Source of the DNA: Pseudomonadota bacterium
GTDB taxonomy: Bacteria > Pseudomonadota > Alphaproteobacteria > Acetobacterales > Acetobacteraceae
NCBI GenBank assembly: GCA_021845985.1
Contig: JAJZES010000012.1
Location: forward strand, 124,001-188,000
DNA length: 64,000 bases
Direction of reading: 5' to 3'
The notes below the pieces were generated by a model. It ran no database searches. It was not told the DNA's origin and worked only from the letters and a program-made list of their open reading frames with translations. A program made the position numbers and the translations under genes. Positions 31,483-41,431 of the stretch are shown piece after piece; positions within the stretch are counted from its first letter, which is position 1, and each line of letters starts with the position of its first letter.

Positions 31483-33311
31483 CAGAACGCCTGCCCGATG
31501 CCGATATAGACCTCGAAAGCGTCGCTGTTTGGCTGGTTCGTCACCGGCACGGCGAAATCGAGCCGCAGCGGGCCGAACGAGGTGTAATAACGCGCACCGA
31601 TCCCGACGCCGACCTGCACCGTGCCCTGGAACGGGACGCCGCTGGTGCTGACCTGGCCGGCATCGACGAATACCGCCGCGCCATAGGAGGCGCCGAATCG
31701 CTGCCGCAATTCGAGCGAGCCGGCGTCGATCGAGGTACCGCCGATCGGGATGCCATCGGGGAATTGCGGGCCGACCGACTGGAAGCGGAAGCCGCGCACG
31801 GTGCCGCTGCCGCCGCCATAAAATCGCTGATCTGGCGGAATGGCGAAGGTTGAGGCACCCTCCACGCTGCCGACCAGCCCATGCAGCGCCAGCACGCTGC
31901 GCCCGTTGCCAAGCAGGTCGAGATAGGTCGAGCCGGACGCCTGAGCGATCACGAACGTCGCATTCGGATTGGCGAAGCTCTCGGTCGGCGTGACCGAGAG
32001 GGCGGCGCGGATGCCGCTGAGCGGATTGAGCAGGTCTCGGGTGGTGTCGTATTGCAGGCTGACCGGCGTTTGCAGAAGGGTGTAGAGCCGGGTCACGCCT
32101 TCCTGGAAGATGCTCGCCTCCTCCCCGGTGACGCCAACGCTGACTGACAGGTCGCGGTCGAGCTTGCGGCTCACCGTGCCGCCGGAAACCAGCGCCGTGC
32201 GATTATAAGCGATCAAGTATTCGCGTACCGCAAGCGCATTCAGCGTCAGGGTTTGATCGCGCTGCAGCCAGTCCGGCACGTTCAGCGTGGCAGAGACGTT
32301 GTAGCCCGGCTGCAGCGCGGCGGTGCCGCCGAGTTCGGTGGCGGCGGCGCTGAGGGTGAGCTGTTCGCCATTGCCGAACAGGTTCCGATGGGTCCAACTC
32401 GCAGTCAAGCTGCCGCCGAGATCGGTCGAATAGGCGGCTCCGAGCGTGACCACGTGCAGCGGCCGCTCGGCGACCTGGACCTGCAGCGGCAGTTGTCCGT
32501 CCGCATCCGGCGCCTCGGCCCGGGTGATGCGGACGGTCGAGAACAGGCCGGTATTGGACAGGTCCTGGCGCGCCGCTTCAATCCTGTCCGGGTCGAAGCG
32601 CTCTCCCTGATGGATCAGCAGGCGGCGGCGCAGATAGTCGGCATGGGCCCGCTTCAGCCCGGCAATGCTGATTGGCCCGAGATCGACGCGCGGGCCGACG
32701 GTGACCGGAAAGCTGACATCGAGTACCTGCGCGCCCGGCTCCAGGGTGGCTGCCGGTATGCCTACCTTGGCCAGTGCATGACCGCTGTCCAGCAGCGCCT
32801 TGAGCAGACGGTCACGCGCCGCCAGGACGTCGGCGGCGACCGCCGGCTGGCCCGGCTTGAGGTCGAGTGTCTGGCGCGCCGAGTCGGGCACCGGATCGCC
32901 GGTCAGCGTGACCTGACCGAGATGGAAGCGCGGGCCTGGACGCAACGTGACGGCAACCGCGACCTTGGTGCCGTTCGGCGTGGCGTCGAGCAAGGCGGGC
33001 AGAGCGGGGTCGTCCAGCGACCGCCCGTCGATCGTGATCGTAGCGATTCCATCATAATAGCCGAAACTGTGCAGCGCCGAGGTGAACCGATCGAGATCGC
33101 CGCGGGCGCGGGCGACCAGCGCGAACGGGCCGACCGGGGCAATGGTCTGCAGGCTGACCAAGCTCGACGAGTCGTGCGCCGCGGCGTCCAGCGCGGCGGT
33201 ATTGGTCGGTGCAATGGCAACGGTGTAGGGCACCGGGTCCGCTGCCTGTCCCCGCGGCGCGGCGACGACCAGGGCGAGCACGAGGGGGATGCGGCGGAGC
33301 GGGAGTGACAG
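31482..33311 (-). CDS. tamA: Outer-membrane assembly protein TamA (BamA/Omp85 family)
   Basis: Outer-membrane partner of TamB with POTRA domains and a 16-stranded barrel. The frame is open to 33605 but the only in-frame ATG (33473) would leave a 90-residue lead before the mature part. A CTG at 33311, preceded by AAGGAAG at six bases, starts a clean signal peptide (SLPLRRIPLVLALVVAAPRGQA) and gives 609 residues, normal for TamA. GTG codons at 33398 and 33425 are alternatives without good ribosome sites. POTRA-like segments are followed by surface-antigen barrel motifs such as FYGGGSGTVRGFRFQSVGP, and the C-terminus ends in Phe (YIGIGQAF). Confidence 0.88.
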   Translation of the reverse strand: MSLPLRRIPLVLALVVAAPRGQAADPVPYTVAIAPTNTAALDAAAHDSSSLVSLQTIAPVGPFALVARARGDLDRFTSALHSFGYYDGIATITIDGRSLDDPALPALLDATPNGTKVAVAVTLRPGPRFHLGQVTLTGDPVPDSARQTLDLKPGQPAVAADVLAARDRLLKALLDSGHALAKVGIPAATLEPGAQVLDVSFPVTVGPRVDLGPISIAGLKRAHADYLRRRLLIHQGERFDPDRIEAARQDLSNTGLFSTVRITRAEAPDADGQLPLQVQVAERPLHVVTLGAAYSTDLGGSLTASWTHRNLFGNGEQLTLSAAATELGGTAALQPGYNVSATLNVPDWLQRDQTLTLNALAVREYLIAYNRTALVSGGTVSRKLDRDLSVSVGVTGEEASIFQEGVTRLYTLLQTPVSLQYDTTRDLLNPLSGIRAALSVTPTESFANPNATFVIAQASGSTYLDLLGNGRSVLALHGLVGSVEGASTFAIPPDQRFYGGGSGTVRGFRFQSVGPQFPDGIPIGGTSIDAGSLELRQRFGASYGAAVFVDAGQVSTSGVPFQGTVQVGVGIGARYYTSFGPLRLDFAVPVTNQPNSDAFEVYIGIGQAF

Positions 33312-33471
33312 CGGGCGCTTCCTTGCGGTTTTGCGGTCATGGGCAGAGAACGTCGCGCCTGCGGCTTTGTTGGCAAGGAAGGTGGAAATTCCCGCCACAG
33401 TCGCACCGGGATCGGCAATCGTCACGGTGGTTTCATTGTCGTCCCGGCGCCGCCGGGCTATTCGGTGCTGC

Positions 33472-34440
33472 ATGCCGCCTGCCCCGCGCCGCCTGAAGGC
33501 AAAGCGCCTTCCCCTGTCGCGTAAGCCCGCCGAGAGCGGGGACGAGGGATGGAGCGCGTTCGCCGGGTCGGGCAACCGGCGGCTGATGCGCCGCCTGCGC
33601 GCCATCCGTCGGGGCGTTGTGATCGTGCTGTGGACGCTTCTGGCGATGCCGCTGCAGGCGCTGCTGCTGCTGCTGCCGGGTCAGGCCAAAGTGGTGTTCG
33701 CGCGGTTTTACTGGGCGGCGATGTGCCGGCTGCTCGGCCTGCGCGTGCGGGTGATCGGGGTGCAGGCGACGGCGCCGGACCGACCGGTGGTGTTTGTCTC
33801 GAACCACTCGTCCTGGGTCGATGTGCCGGTGCTCGGCGGCCGGCTGAACGCCTGCTTCATCGCCAAGGAGGAGGTGGCGCGCTGGCCGGTGATCGGCTGG
33901 GTCGCGCGGCTTGGCCGCACCGTCTATGTCCGCCGCCAACGCAGCAGCACGGCGCGCGAGCGCGATGCAATGCGCCAGCGGTTGAGCGAGGGAGATAATC
34001 TTTTTCTGTTTCCCGAGGGTACAACCTCTGATGGCTCGCGGGTACTACCTTTCCGCTCGGCGTTTTTTTCGATCGTCGAGCAGACGGTGACGGCCGATGG
34101 CCGGCCGCCGCTGGTCCAGCCGGTCTCGGTTGTGTACGACCGGCTGGCCTATTTGCCGACGGGGCGTGCGACCCGGCCGCTGTTCGCCTGGTACGGCGAT
34201 ATGGATATCAGCTCGCATTTCTGGCGGCTGGCCCAGCATCGTGGCCTGCGCGCCACCATTCTGCTGCATACCCCGCTCGACCCCGCTGCCTATCCGAGCC
34301 GCAAGGCGCTGGCGCTGGCGACCTGGACCGCGGTGGCGGCGGGGGCGGCGACGCTGCGCCAGAACCGGCCGGCACGGCCGATCACCGCTGGTCCGACGGG
34401 GACCGCCGACGCGTCGCCGCCGGCACCCGTGTTTGCGTGA
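33472..34440 (+). CDS. plsC: 1-acyl-sn-glycerol-3-phosphate acyltransferase-like protein
   Basis: Membrane-associated lysophospholipid acyltransferase that adds the second fatty acid in phosphatidic acid synthesis. The catalytic NHSSWVD (HX4D) is at 111-117 when counted from the ATG at 33472, and the glycerol-phosphate motif FPEGTTSDGSR follows about 70 residues later. An N-terminal hydrophobic helix (VVIVLWTLLAMPLQALLLLL) anchors it. The start is uncertain: 33472 gives 322 residues and 33586 gives 284; neither has a strong ribosome site. It is divergent from tamA. Confidence 0.82.
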   Translation: MPPAPRRLKAKRLPLSRKPAESGDEGWSAFAGSGNRRLMRRLRAIRRGVVIVLWTLLAMPLQALLLLLPGQAKVVFARFYWAAMCRLLGLRVRVIGVQATAPDRPVVFVSNHSSWVDVPVLGGRLNACFIAKEEVARWPVIGWVARLGRTVYVRRQRSSTARERDAMRQRLSEGDNLFLFPEGTTSDGSRVLPFRSAFFSIVEQTVTADGRPPLVQPVSVVYDRLAYLPTGRATRPLFAWYGDMDISSHFWRLAQHRGLRATILLHTPLDPAAYPSRKALALATWTAVAAGAATLRQNRPARPITAGPTGTADASPPAPVFA

Positions 34441-34697
34441 CCTTCCTGCGACGGTGGCCGATCGTGCTTGACATGGCCACCATGCGTGCTGCGAAAGTGG
34501 CGATGCAGAATGGAGGCTGGCAAACATCCTTGCGCTTGACCCCTCGCCGCCGGATGCCCATTGAACCGGGCTTGGCCCGCCGCTCGCGGCAGGCTGCGAC
34601 AGGAGGGTGTGGCTTGACCGAACAACGCGACAGCATAGTGCTGCGGTTCCTGAGCAGGATCGGCCGCCGCCGCGCCGTCGTCGAACGCCCGGCATGA
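34437..34697 (+). CDS. Possible 86-residue small gene bridging plsC and miaB
   Basis: This frame opens with a GTG overlapping the plsC stop (GTGA) and ends with a TGA overlapping the miaB ATG (ATGA). The double overlap is its only support. The product is basic (many Arg), has no signal or membrane helix that I can see, and matches no family I know. It may equally be a chance open frame within a 253-base spacer. Confidence 0.22.
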   Translation: MTFLRRWPIVLDMATMRAAKVAMQNGGWQTSLRLTPRRRMPIEPGLARRSRQAATGGCGLTEQRDSIVLRFLSRIGRRRAVVERPA

Positions 34698-36036
34698 CGG
34701 AAGCGACCAAGCGCCTGCACGTCATCACCTGGGGCTGCCAGATGAACGTGTATGACAGCGCGCGCATGCAGGGGGTGCTGGCGCCGCTCGGCTACGCGCC
34801 GGCCGCCGGGCCGGAGGAGGCCGACATGGTCATCCTCAACACCTGTCACATTCGCGACCGCGCCGCCGAGAAGGTGTTTTCCGAGCTTGGCCGGCTGCGC
34901 GTGATCAAGCAGGCGCGCGAGGCGGAAGGTGGGCGGATGGTGCTGGCCGTGGCCGGCTGCGTCGCCCAGGCCGAAGGCGAGGAGATCGTCGCCCGGGCGC
35001 CATACGTCGATATCGTGCTGGGGCCGCAGACCTATCACCGTCTGCCCGAGATGGTGGCGCGCGCCAGTCGCGCCGCCGGCGCGGTGATCGAAACCGACTT
35101 CCCCGCCGAGGACAAATTCGACCACCTGCCGGAGATCGCGGCGGCGCCCGGTCCGACCGCATTCCTGACCATCCAGGAAGGCTGCGACAAGTTCTGCTCG
35201 TTCTGCGTCGTGCCCTATACGCGCGGCGCCGAACAGAGCCGGCCGATCGACGCTGTGCTGGCGGAGGCGCGGCGTCTGGTGGCGCTCGGGGCGCGCGAGA
35301 TCACCTTGCTCGGCCAGAACGTCAACGCCTGGCACGGCGATGCCGGCGGGCTGGCCGCGCTGGTGCGCCGCCTCGCCGACATCCCGGACTTGGCGCGCAT
35401 CCGCTACACCACCAGCCATCCGCGCGACATGGATGCGGCGCTGATCGCGGCGCATGCCGAGGTGCCGCAACTGATGCCGTTCCTGCATCTGCCGGTGCAG
35501 TCGGGATCGGACCGGGTGCTGCGGGCGATGAACCGGGGCCATACCGCCGCCGACTATCTGCGGCTGATCGAGCGGTTGCGGGCGGTGAGGCCCGACATCG
35601 CCCTGTCGTCGGATTTCATCGTCGGCCATCCGGGCGAGACGGCGGCGGATTTCGCCGCCACGCTCGACCTCGTCCGCGCCGTCGGCTTCGCGCAGGCGTT
35701 CAGTTTCATGTATTCGCCGCGTCCCGGCACCCCCGCCGCCGCCGCGCCGAACCCGGTGGCGCCGTCCGAGAAGGACCGGCGGCTGCAGGAGCTGCAGGCG
35801 CTGCTGCGCGCCCAGCAGGCGGCGTTCAACGCCGATTGTGTCGGCCGCGTCGTGCCGGTGCTGTTCACCGGCCCGGGCCGCCGTGACGGCCAGGTTTCCG
35901 GTCGCACGCCCTGGCTGCAGCCGGTTCACCCCACCGCCTCCGCATCCCTGATCGGCCGTATTGCCCCGGTGAAGATCACCGCCGCCCACGCCAACTCTCT
36001 TTCCGCAACGCTGCTGGCAGAGGAGCCCGCACCCGC

Positions 36037-36040
<4 letters not shown>
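34694..36040 (+). CDS. miaB: tRNA-2-methylthio-N6-isopentenyladenosine synthase MiaB
   Basis: Radical-SAM methylthiotransferase that modifies A37 of tRNAs reading UNN codons. The ATG at 34694 gives 448 residues. The N-terminal UPF0004 domain has its three cluster cysteines in TWGCQMN, LNTCHIR and VAGCV. The radical-SAM motif CDKFCSFC is at 164-171, followed by the GAEQSRP and [12 protein letters not shown] segments. A C-terminal TRAM domain contains the [10 protein letters not shown] region. It overlaps phoH by a TTGA junction in the conserved order miaB-phoH-ybeY-corC. Confidence 0.96.
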
Positions 36041-37098
<1,058 letters not shown>

Positions 37099-37100
37099 CG

Positions 37101-37559
37101 ATGGATGGCGGCGAAAGTCGGATCCCCGCCACGGCGGGGATCCCGGTGATGGTGGCGGAGCCGGCATGGCGGCGAACGGTGCGCCGGCCGGAGGCGCTGG
37201 CCCGGCGGGCCGCCGTGGCGGCGGGCGGGAAGTGCAGCGTCATGCTCGCCTCCGATGCCGAGGTGAAGCGGCTGAATGCGCGCCATCGCGGGCGCAACAA
37301 GCCGACCAACGTGCTGACCTTCGACCCGGCGGCGCCCGGCCTTCCCGGCGAGATCGTGCTGGCGCTCGGAACGGTGCGGCGCGAGGCGGCGTCGGCGGGC
37401 AAACGGCCGGGTGTGCATCTGGCGCATCTGGTGGTGCATGGCGTGCTGCATCTGGCCGGGCATGATCACGATCATCCCGGGGCTGCTCGGCGCATGGAAA
37501 TGGCCGAGGCGCGCATCCTGCGCCGGCTCGGCCTGCCCAACCCGTGGCGGCACGGATGA
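37101..37559 (+). CDS. ybeY: Endoribonuclease YbeY
   Basis: Metal-dependent single-strand RNase for 16S rRNA 3' maturation and ribosome quality control. The 152-residue protein has the zinc motif [13 protein letters not shown] (H-x3-H-x-x-x-x-x-H pattern) near residue 113 and the [14 protein letters not shown] segment conserved in YbeY. It lies two bases after phoH and overlaps the corC-like gene by four bases (ATGA). Confidence 0.94.
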   Translation: MDGGESRIPATAGIPVMVAEPAWRRTVRRPEALARRAAVAAGGKCSVMLASDAEVKRLNARHRGRNKPTNVLTFDPAAPGLPGEIVLALGTVRREAASAGKRPGVHLAHLVVHGVLHLAGHDHDHPGAARRMEMAEARILRRLGLPNPWRHG

Positions 37560-38437
37560 GCTGGGTTGTCCATCCCGGCCTGGCCACGCGGCTGCGCCAG
37601 TTGCTCAATCGCCGCGCCCCGGAACACAGCGTGCGCGAGCATATCGCCGAGCTGGTGCAGGAAGCGGCGGAGGCGCCGCATCGGCCGGGTGAGTTGCCCG
37701 AACTGGACCGGCAGGAACGCGCGCTGATTGCCAACGTACTGCGGCTGCGCGGCACCACCGCGGACGACGTGATGGTGCCGCGCGCTGACATCATCGCCAT
37801 GCGCGCCGATGTGACGCTGGATCAGGCGGTGGAGCGGCTGCGGCTGGAGGGTCATTCGCGCCTGCCGGTGTATCGTGAGCAACTCGACGACATCGTCGGC
37901 ATGGTCCACATCAAGGACGTGTTCGCCTATGTCGGCCGCCCCGAGGCGTTCGCGCTGGAGGCGATTCTGCGCCGCCCGCTGATGGTGGCGCCGCAGATCC
38001 CGGTGCTCGACCTGCTGCTGCAGATGCGTCAGGCGCGGGTGCATCTGGCATTGGTGGTCGATGAATATGGCGGCATCGACGGGTTGGTGACGATCGAAGA
38101 TCTGGTCGAGACCATCACCGGCGATATTGCCGACGAGCACGACGAGGTGCAGGGGCCGATGGTAACGGAACGCAGCGACGGTGCGCTGGATGTCGATGCG
38201 CGGCTGCCGGTCGAGGATTTCGAGGCGCGGGTGGGCCGCGTGCTGACCGATGACGAGCGGTCGGCCGACATCGACACGGTCGGCGGCCTCGTGTTCACCT
38301 TGGCGGGCCGGGTGCCGGCACGCGGGGAGGTGCTGAGCCATCCGTCAGGCTGCGAGTTCCGTGTGCTCGATGCCGATGCCCGGCGCATCCGACGGCTGCG
38401 GGTGCGGCGCGTGCCGGCGGAGCAGGCGGCGGCATAG
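37556..38437 (+). CDS. CorC/HlyC-type CBS-domain protein
   Basis: Soluble protein with two CBS domains (about 65-185: [20 protein letters not shown] through [18 protein letters not shown]) and a C-terminal transporter-associated CorC_HlyC domain (about 205-290). Such proteins bind adenine nucleotides and associate with Mg/Co efflux. The ATG at 37556 overlapping ybeY is chosen over a GTG four codons upstream; it gives 293 residues. In many Alphaproteobacteria lnt follows, but here an MFS transporter gene comes next, so the conserved group ends. Confidence 0.9.
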   Translation: MSWVVHPGLATRLRQLLNRRAPEHSVREHIAELVQEAAEAPHRPGELPELDRQERALIANVLRLRGTTADDVMVPRADIIAMRADVTLDQAVERLRLEGHSRLPVYREQLDDIVGMVHIKDVFAYVGRPEAFALEAILRRPLMVAPQIPVLDLLLQMRQARVHLALVVDEYGGIDGLVTIEDLVETITGDIADEHDEVQGPMVTERSDGALDVDARLPVEDFEARVGRVLTDDERSADIDTVGGLVFTLAGRVPARGEVLSHPSGCEFRVLDADARRIRRLRVRRVPAEQAAA

Positions 38438-38482
38438 GCAGCGGTCGCGCAACCGCCAGCGGGCGCGCGTCGTTGTGGCGCG

Positions 38483-39925
38483 ATGGCCATTGCCGCACCG
38501 CCATCCTATGAGACCGCCGTGCCGGCGCGCCTCGACCGGCTGCCCTGGAGCCGGTTTCACTGGCTCGTCGTCATCGCTCTCGGGATCACCTGGATTCTCG
38601 ACGGGCTGGAGGTCACGCTGGTCGGCTCGCTGTCCGGCGCCATCGCCGACAGCCCCGCCCTGCATCTGAGCAGCGGCCAGATCGGCGCCGCCGCCAGCGC
38701 CTACCTCGTCGGTTCGGTTGTCGGGGCGTTGTTCTTCGGCTGGCTCACCGATCGGCTTGGCCGCAAGAAGCTGTTCACCATCACCGTGCTGGTCTATCTG
38801 ATGGCGACGATCTGTTCCGGTCTGTCGTGGAATTTCTGGTCCTTCGCGCTGTTCCGCGCCATCACCGGGGCCGGCATCGGCGGCGAATACGCGGCGGTCA
38901 ACGCCACCATCCAGGAGCTGATCCCGGCGCGCTACCGCGGTTTCACCGATCTCGTCATCAACGGCAGCTTTTGGATCGGCGCGGCGTTGGGTGCGGCGGG
39001 CGCGCTGGTGGCGCTCGATCCGGCGATCATCGCGCCGGAACGCGGCTGGCGTCTGGCGTTCTTCGTCGGCGGCGCCATCGGTTTTGGGGTCCTGCTGATG
39101 CGGCGCTGGATCCCCGAAAGCCCGCGCTGGCTGATGACGCATGGCCGGCCGCGTGAGGCGGAGGCGGTGGTGGGCCAGATCGAGCGGCGAATTGCCGCCG
39201 AGGGGCGTGTTTTGCCGCCGGTGTCGGCGCAGCGGCTGCGCGTGCGTTGCGATGTGCGGAGCTGGTTCGTCGTCGGCCTCATCTCGCTGCTCGGACGCTA
39301 TCGCCGCCGCACCTGCGTCGGCGTCGCGCTGATGGCGGCGCAGTCGTTCTGCTACAACGCAGTATTTTTCACCTATGCGCTGATCCTGACCAAGTTTTAC
39401 GCCATTCCCTCCGGCCGCATCGGCTGGTTCATGCTGCCGTTTGCCGCCGGCAATTTCGCCGGGCCGCTGGTGCTCGGGCATTTCTTCGACACGCTCGGGC
39501 GCAAGACGATGATCAGCGCAACTTATCTGCTCTCCGGCGTGCTGCTGATCGGCACCGGCTGGATGTTTGCGCACGGCATACTGAATGCGGTGCAGCAGAC
39601 CGCCGCCTGGACCGGCATCTTTTTCGTCGCCTCCGCCGCCGCCAGTTCCGCCTATCTGACGGTGGGCGAGAGCTTTCCGCTGGAGGTGCGGGCCATCGCC
39701 ATCGCCATCTTCTACGCCCTCGGCACGCTGCTCGGCGGGGTGTCCGGGCCGATGGTGTTCGGCGCCCTGATCGAAGGCGGGGCGCGAGAGGATATTTTCT
39801 ACGGCTACCTGCTCGGCGGCGTGCTGATGGTGGCGGCCGGCCTGGTGGAAGCGTTCCTGGGGCTGGCGAGTGAGCGCCGGTCGCTCGAAGACATCGCTGA
39901 ACCGTTATCGGCGCTGCCATCCTGA
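38483..39925 (+). CDS. MFS metabolite transporter (sugar/aromatic-acid symporter type)
   Basis: 480-residue major facilitator protein with about 12 hydrophobic segments. The loop motif GWLTDRLGRKKLF between helices 2 and 3 and the duplicated GHFFDTLGRKTM after helix 8 are MFS signatures. PESPRWLMTHGRPREAE in the central loop is typical of the sugar-porter and metabolite:H+ symporter families. Substrate is not predictable from the sequence. It stands alone between corC and csbD. Confidence 0.85.
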   Translation: MAIAAPPSYETAVPARLDRLPWSRFHWLVVIALGITWILDGLEVTLVGSLSGAIADSPALHLSSGQIGAAASAYLVGSVVGALFFGWLTDRLGRKKLFTITVLVYLMATICSGLSWNFWSFALFRAITGAGIGGEYAAVNATIQELIPARYRGFTDLVINGSFWIGAALGAAGALVALDPAIIAPERGWRLAFFVGGAIGFGVLLMRRWIPESPRWLMTHGRPREAEAVVGQIERRIAAEGRVLPPVSAQRLRVRCDVRSWFVVGLISLLGRYRRRTCVGVALMAAQSFCYNAVFFTYALILTKFYAIPSGRIGWFMLPFAAGNFAGPLVLGHFFDTLGRKTMISATYLLSGVLLIGTGWMFAHGILNAVQQTAAWTGIFFVASAAASSAYLTVGESFPLEVRAIAIAIFYALGTLLGGVSGPMVFGALIEGGAREDIFYGYLLGGVLMVAAGLVEAFLGLASERRSLEDIAEPLSALPS

Positions 39926-39927
39926 GC

Positions 39928-39952
39928 GGAACCATGCCGGCGGGCTGCCGTT
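39928..39952 (+). promoter_or_regulatory. EcfG-type general-stress promoter
   Basis: GGAAC at 39928-39932 and CGTT at 39949-39952 are separated by 16 bases, matching the alphaproteobacterial sigma-EcfG pattern GGAAC-N16/17-CGTT. It lies about 30 bases upstream of the csbD start, leaving room for a short leader with an AAGGGGG ribosome site. Confidence 0.6.
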
Positions 39953-39982
39953 GACTTTCCGTATTGCCGAAAGGGGGCGCCT

Positions 39983-40168
39983 ATGGACAAGGATCGTGTG
40001 CAAGGGACCATGAATCAAGCCAAGGGTTCGGTGAAGGAAGCCGCCGGCAAGATCACCGGCGATGCCAAGACTGAGGCCGACGGCAAGGCTGAGAAGGCCG
40101 CCGGCAAGGTGCAGAACACCGTCGGCAGCGCCAAGGACAGCATCCGCGAGGCGCTCGGCAAAACCTGA
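39983..40168 (+). CDS. CsbD-family stress-response protein
   Basis: A 61-residue, Lys/Glu/Ala-rich, helix-prone protein with the CsbD pattern DKDRVQGTMNQAKGSVKEA followed by repeats of an AxGK motif (AAGKITGDAK, KAAGKVQNTVG). CsbD proteins are strongly induced by general stress, though their molecular function is unknown. AAGGGGG precedes the ATG. The EcfG-like promoter just upstream supports stress induction. Confidence 0.9.
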   Translation: MDKDRVQGTMNQAKGSVKEAAGKITGDAKTEADGKAEKAAGKVQNTVGSAKDSIREALGKT

Positions 40169-40217
40169 CGGCAAACGGCCTGACGGCGCCGCAGTCGCAG
40201 CGGCGTCGTCGGTGCCG

Positions 40218-41105
40218 CTATGCGGTGCGCAAGGTCTCGTTGCGGAACGTATCGATGATGTGCGCCGCCAGCGCATCCGTCACCGGCTGCCGCGGCTCAC
40301 GCGATTTCAACAGCAATATCCGGGTATTGGGTAGTTTCGGCAGGGGATCTCCGACGGGCAGCGCGCGCACCCCCTCGGGCAGTCGGGTGATCGGCGACAC
40401 GGTCACCGCCAGACCGGCCAGCACCGGCGTCAGCGTGCCGGCGTGGGTCTGCGCCGAATAGGCGATGCGATATGCCCGCCCCGCCTGTTCCAGCGCGCGC
40501 AGCGCGGCGCTGCGCCAGACACAGTCGCCGCTCGCCACCGCCAATGGCAGCGGGTCGCGGCGGTGCGGCACATGGCGTTCTGACGTGATCCACATCAGCG
40601 GCCCATCCCAAAGCTCCTCGGCTGGCCAGCGGGCCGGTTGGTGCCCATCCGAACACAGCGTCAGGTCGAGTTCGCCGGCACGCAACTGTTCGATCAGAGT
40701 CGATGAATTGGAGCAGCTTACCTCGACCTCCACCGACGGGTGGGTATCGGCGAATCGCTTCAGCACGGCCGGCAGGAAGCGCAGGGCGTAGTCGTCCGGC
40801 GTGCCCAGCCGTACCGTGCCGTGCATCTGCGGCGCGCGGAACGCCGACCAGATCGCATCGTTGAGCGCCAGCACCTCGCGGGCGCGGTCGAGCAGGTATT
40901 CGCCGTGCGGGGTCAGCGACACGGCGCCGCCCTTGCCGCGCAGCAGCACCCGCTGTCCGAGCAACGATTCGAGGCGCTGCACCTGCATCGAGACGGCAGA
41001 CTGCGTGCGCCCGACGCGCTCGGCGGCGCGGGTAAAGCTGCCCTCCTCGGCAATGTAGGAGAAGGCGCGCAACAGATCGGGATCGAGGCCGGCAGGGAGG
41101 GACAT
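40218..41105 (-). CDS. LysR-family transcriptional regulator
   Basis: 295-residue regulator from the ATG at 41105 (MSLPAGLDPDLLRAF). The winged HTH occupies about 8-65 (EEGSFTRAAERVGRTQSAVSMQVQRLE, shown in part), and the rest is a periplasmic-binding-like effector domain. In-frame ATGs at 41111 and 41120 are possible, but a perfect inverted repeat covers that stretch and is better explained as an operator. Divergent from a DUF1127 gene 98 bases away, its likely target. Effector unknown. Confidence 0.85.
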   Translation of the reverse strand: MSLPAGLDPDLLRAFSYIAEEGSFTRAAERVGRTQSAVSMQVQRLESLLGQRVLLRGKGGAVSLTPHGEYLLDRAREVLALNDAIWSAFRAPQMHGTVRLGTPDDYALRFLPAVLKRFADTHPSVEVEVSCSNSSTLIEQLRAGELDLTLCSDGHQPARWPAEELWDGPLMWITSERHVPHRRDPLPLAVASGDCVWRSAALRALEQAGRAYRIAYSAQTHAGTLTPVLAGLAVTVSPITRLPEGVRALPVGDPLPKLPNTRILLLKSREPRQPVTDALAAHIIDTFRNETLRTA

Positions 41106-41109
41106 GGCC

Positions 41110-41124
41110 ATCAATATCATTGAT
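41110..41124. promoter_or_regulatory. LysR-type operator (ATCAAT-ATC-ATTGAT)
   Basis: A perfect inverted repeat with six-base arms that fits the T-N11-A rule for LysR regulators. It lies directly upstream of the preferred LysR start at 41105, in the divergent gap toward the DUF1127 gene, as expected for an autoregulatory site. Confidence 0.45.
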
Positions 41125-41203
41125 GCCAGACATAAGGTCAATTCGTTTCCATGATTCTCTGCCGCACGCCAGAGTGACCATGCGTGAGATGGAGCAATGA
41201 GCG

Positions 41204-41431
41204 ATGACCAGCATGCTGATGACGCTGCCGCGACTTCGTAACGGCGAGGGCCTCGGTCGGTTGCTGTCCGCCTTGGTCGCGCTCTGGCGGCAGGGGCGGC
41301 GACTGCGGGCGGCGCGCCGATACGTGATGGAGATGGACTCGCACATGTTGGCCGATATCGGCGTCAGCCGGGCGCAGGCGATGTTCGAGATCGACCAGGC
41401 GCTTCACCCCGGCAGCCGGCGGCGCGACTAG
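41204..41431 (+). CDS. DUF1127 (YjiS-like) small protein
   Basis: A 75-residue basic protein. The C-terminal half holds the DUF1127 core with LADIGVSRAQA (about 49-59) preceded by an Arg-rich helix (RRLRAARRYVMEMD). Short DUF1127 proteins in Alphaproteobacteria have been linked to RNA turnover and metabolism, but the role of this one is unknown. A GGAG lies upstream of the ATG. The gene is divergent from the LysR regulator and its 3' end overlaps the convergent holC by four bases. Confidence 0.85.
   Translation: MTSMLMTLPRLRNGEGLGRLLSALVALWRQGRRLRAARRYVMEMDSHMLADIGVSRAQAMFEIDQALHPGSRRRD

Noticed and set aside
33312-33605. Longer N-terminus for TamA up to 33605
   Set aside because: It would overlap the acyltransferase start region and place 90 or more residues before the signal peptide.
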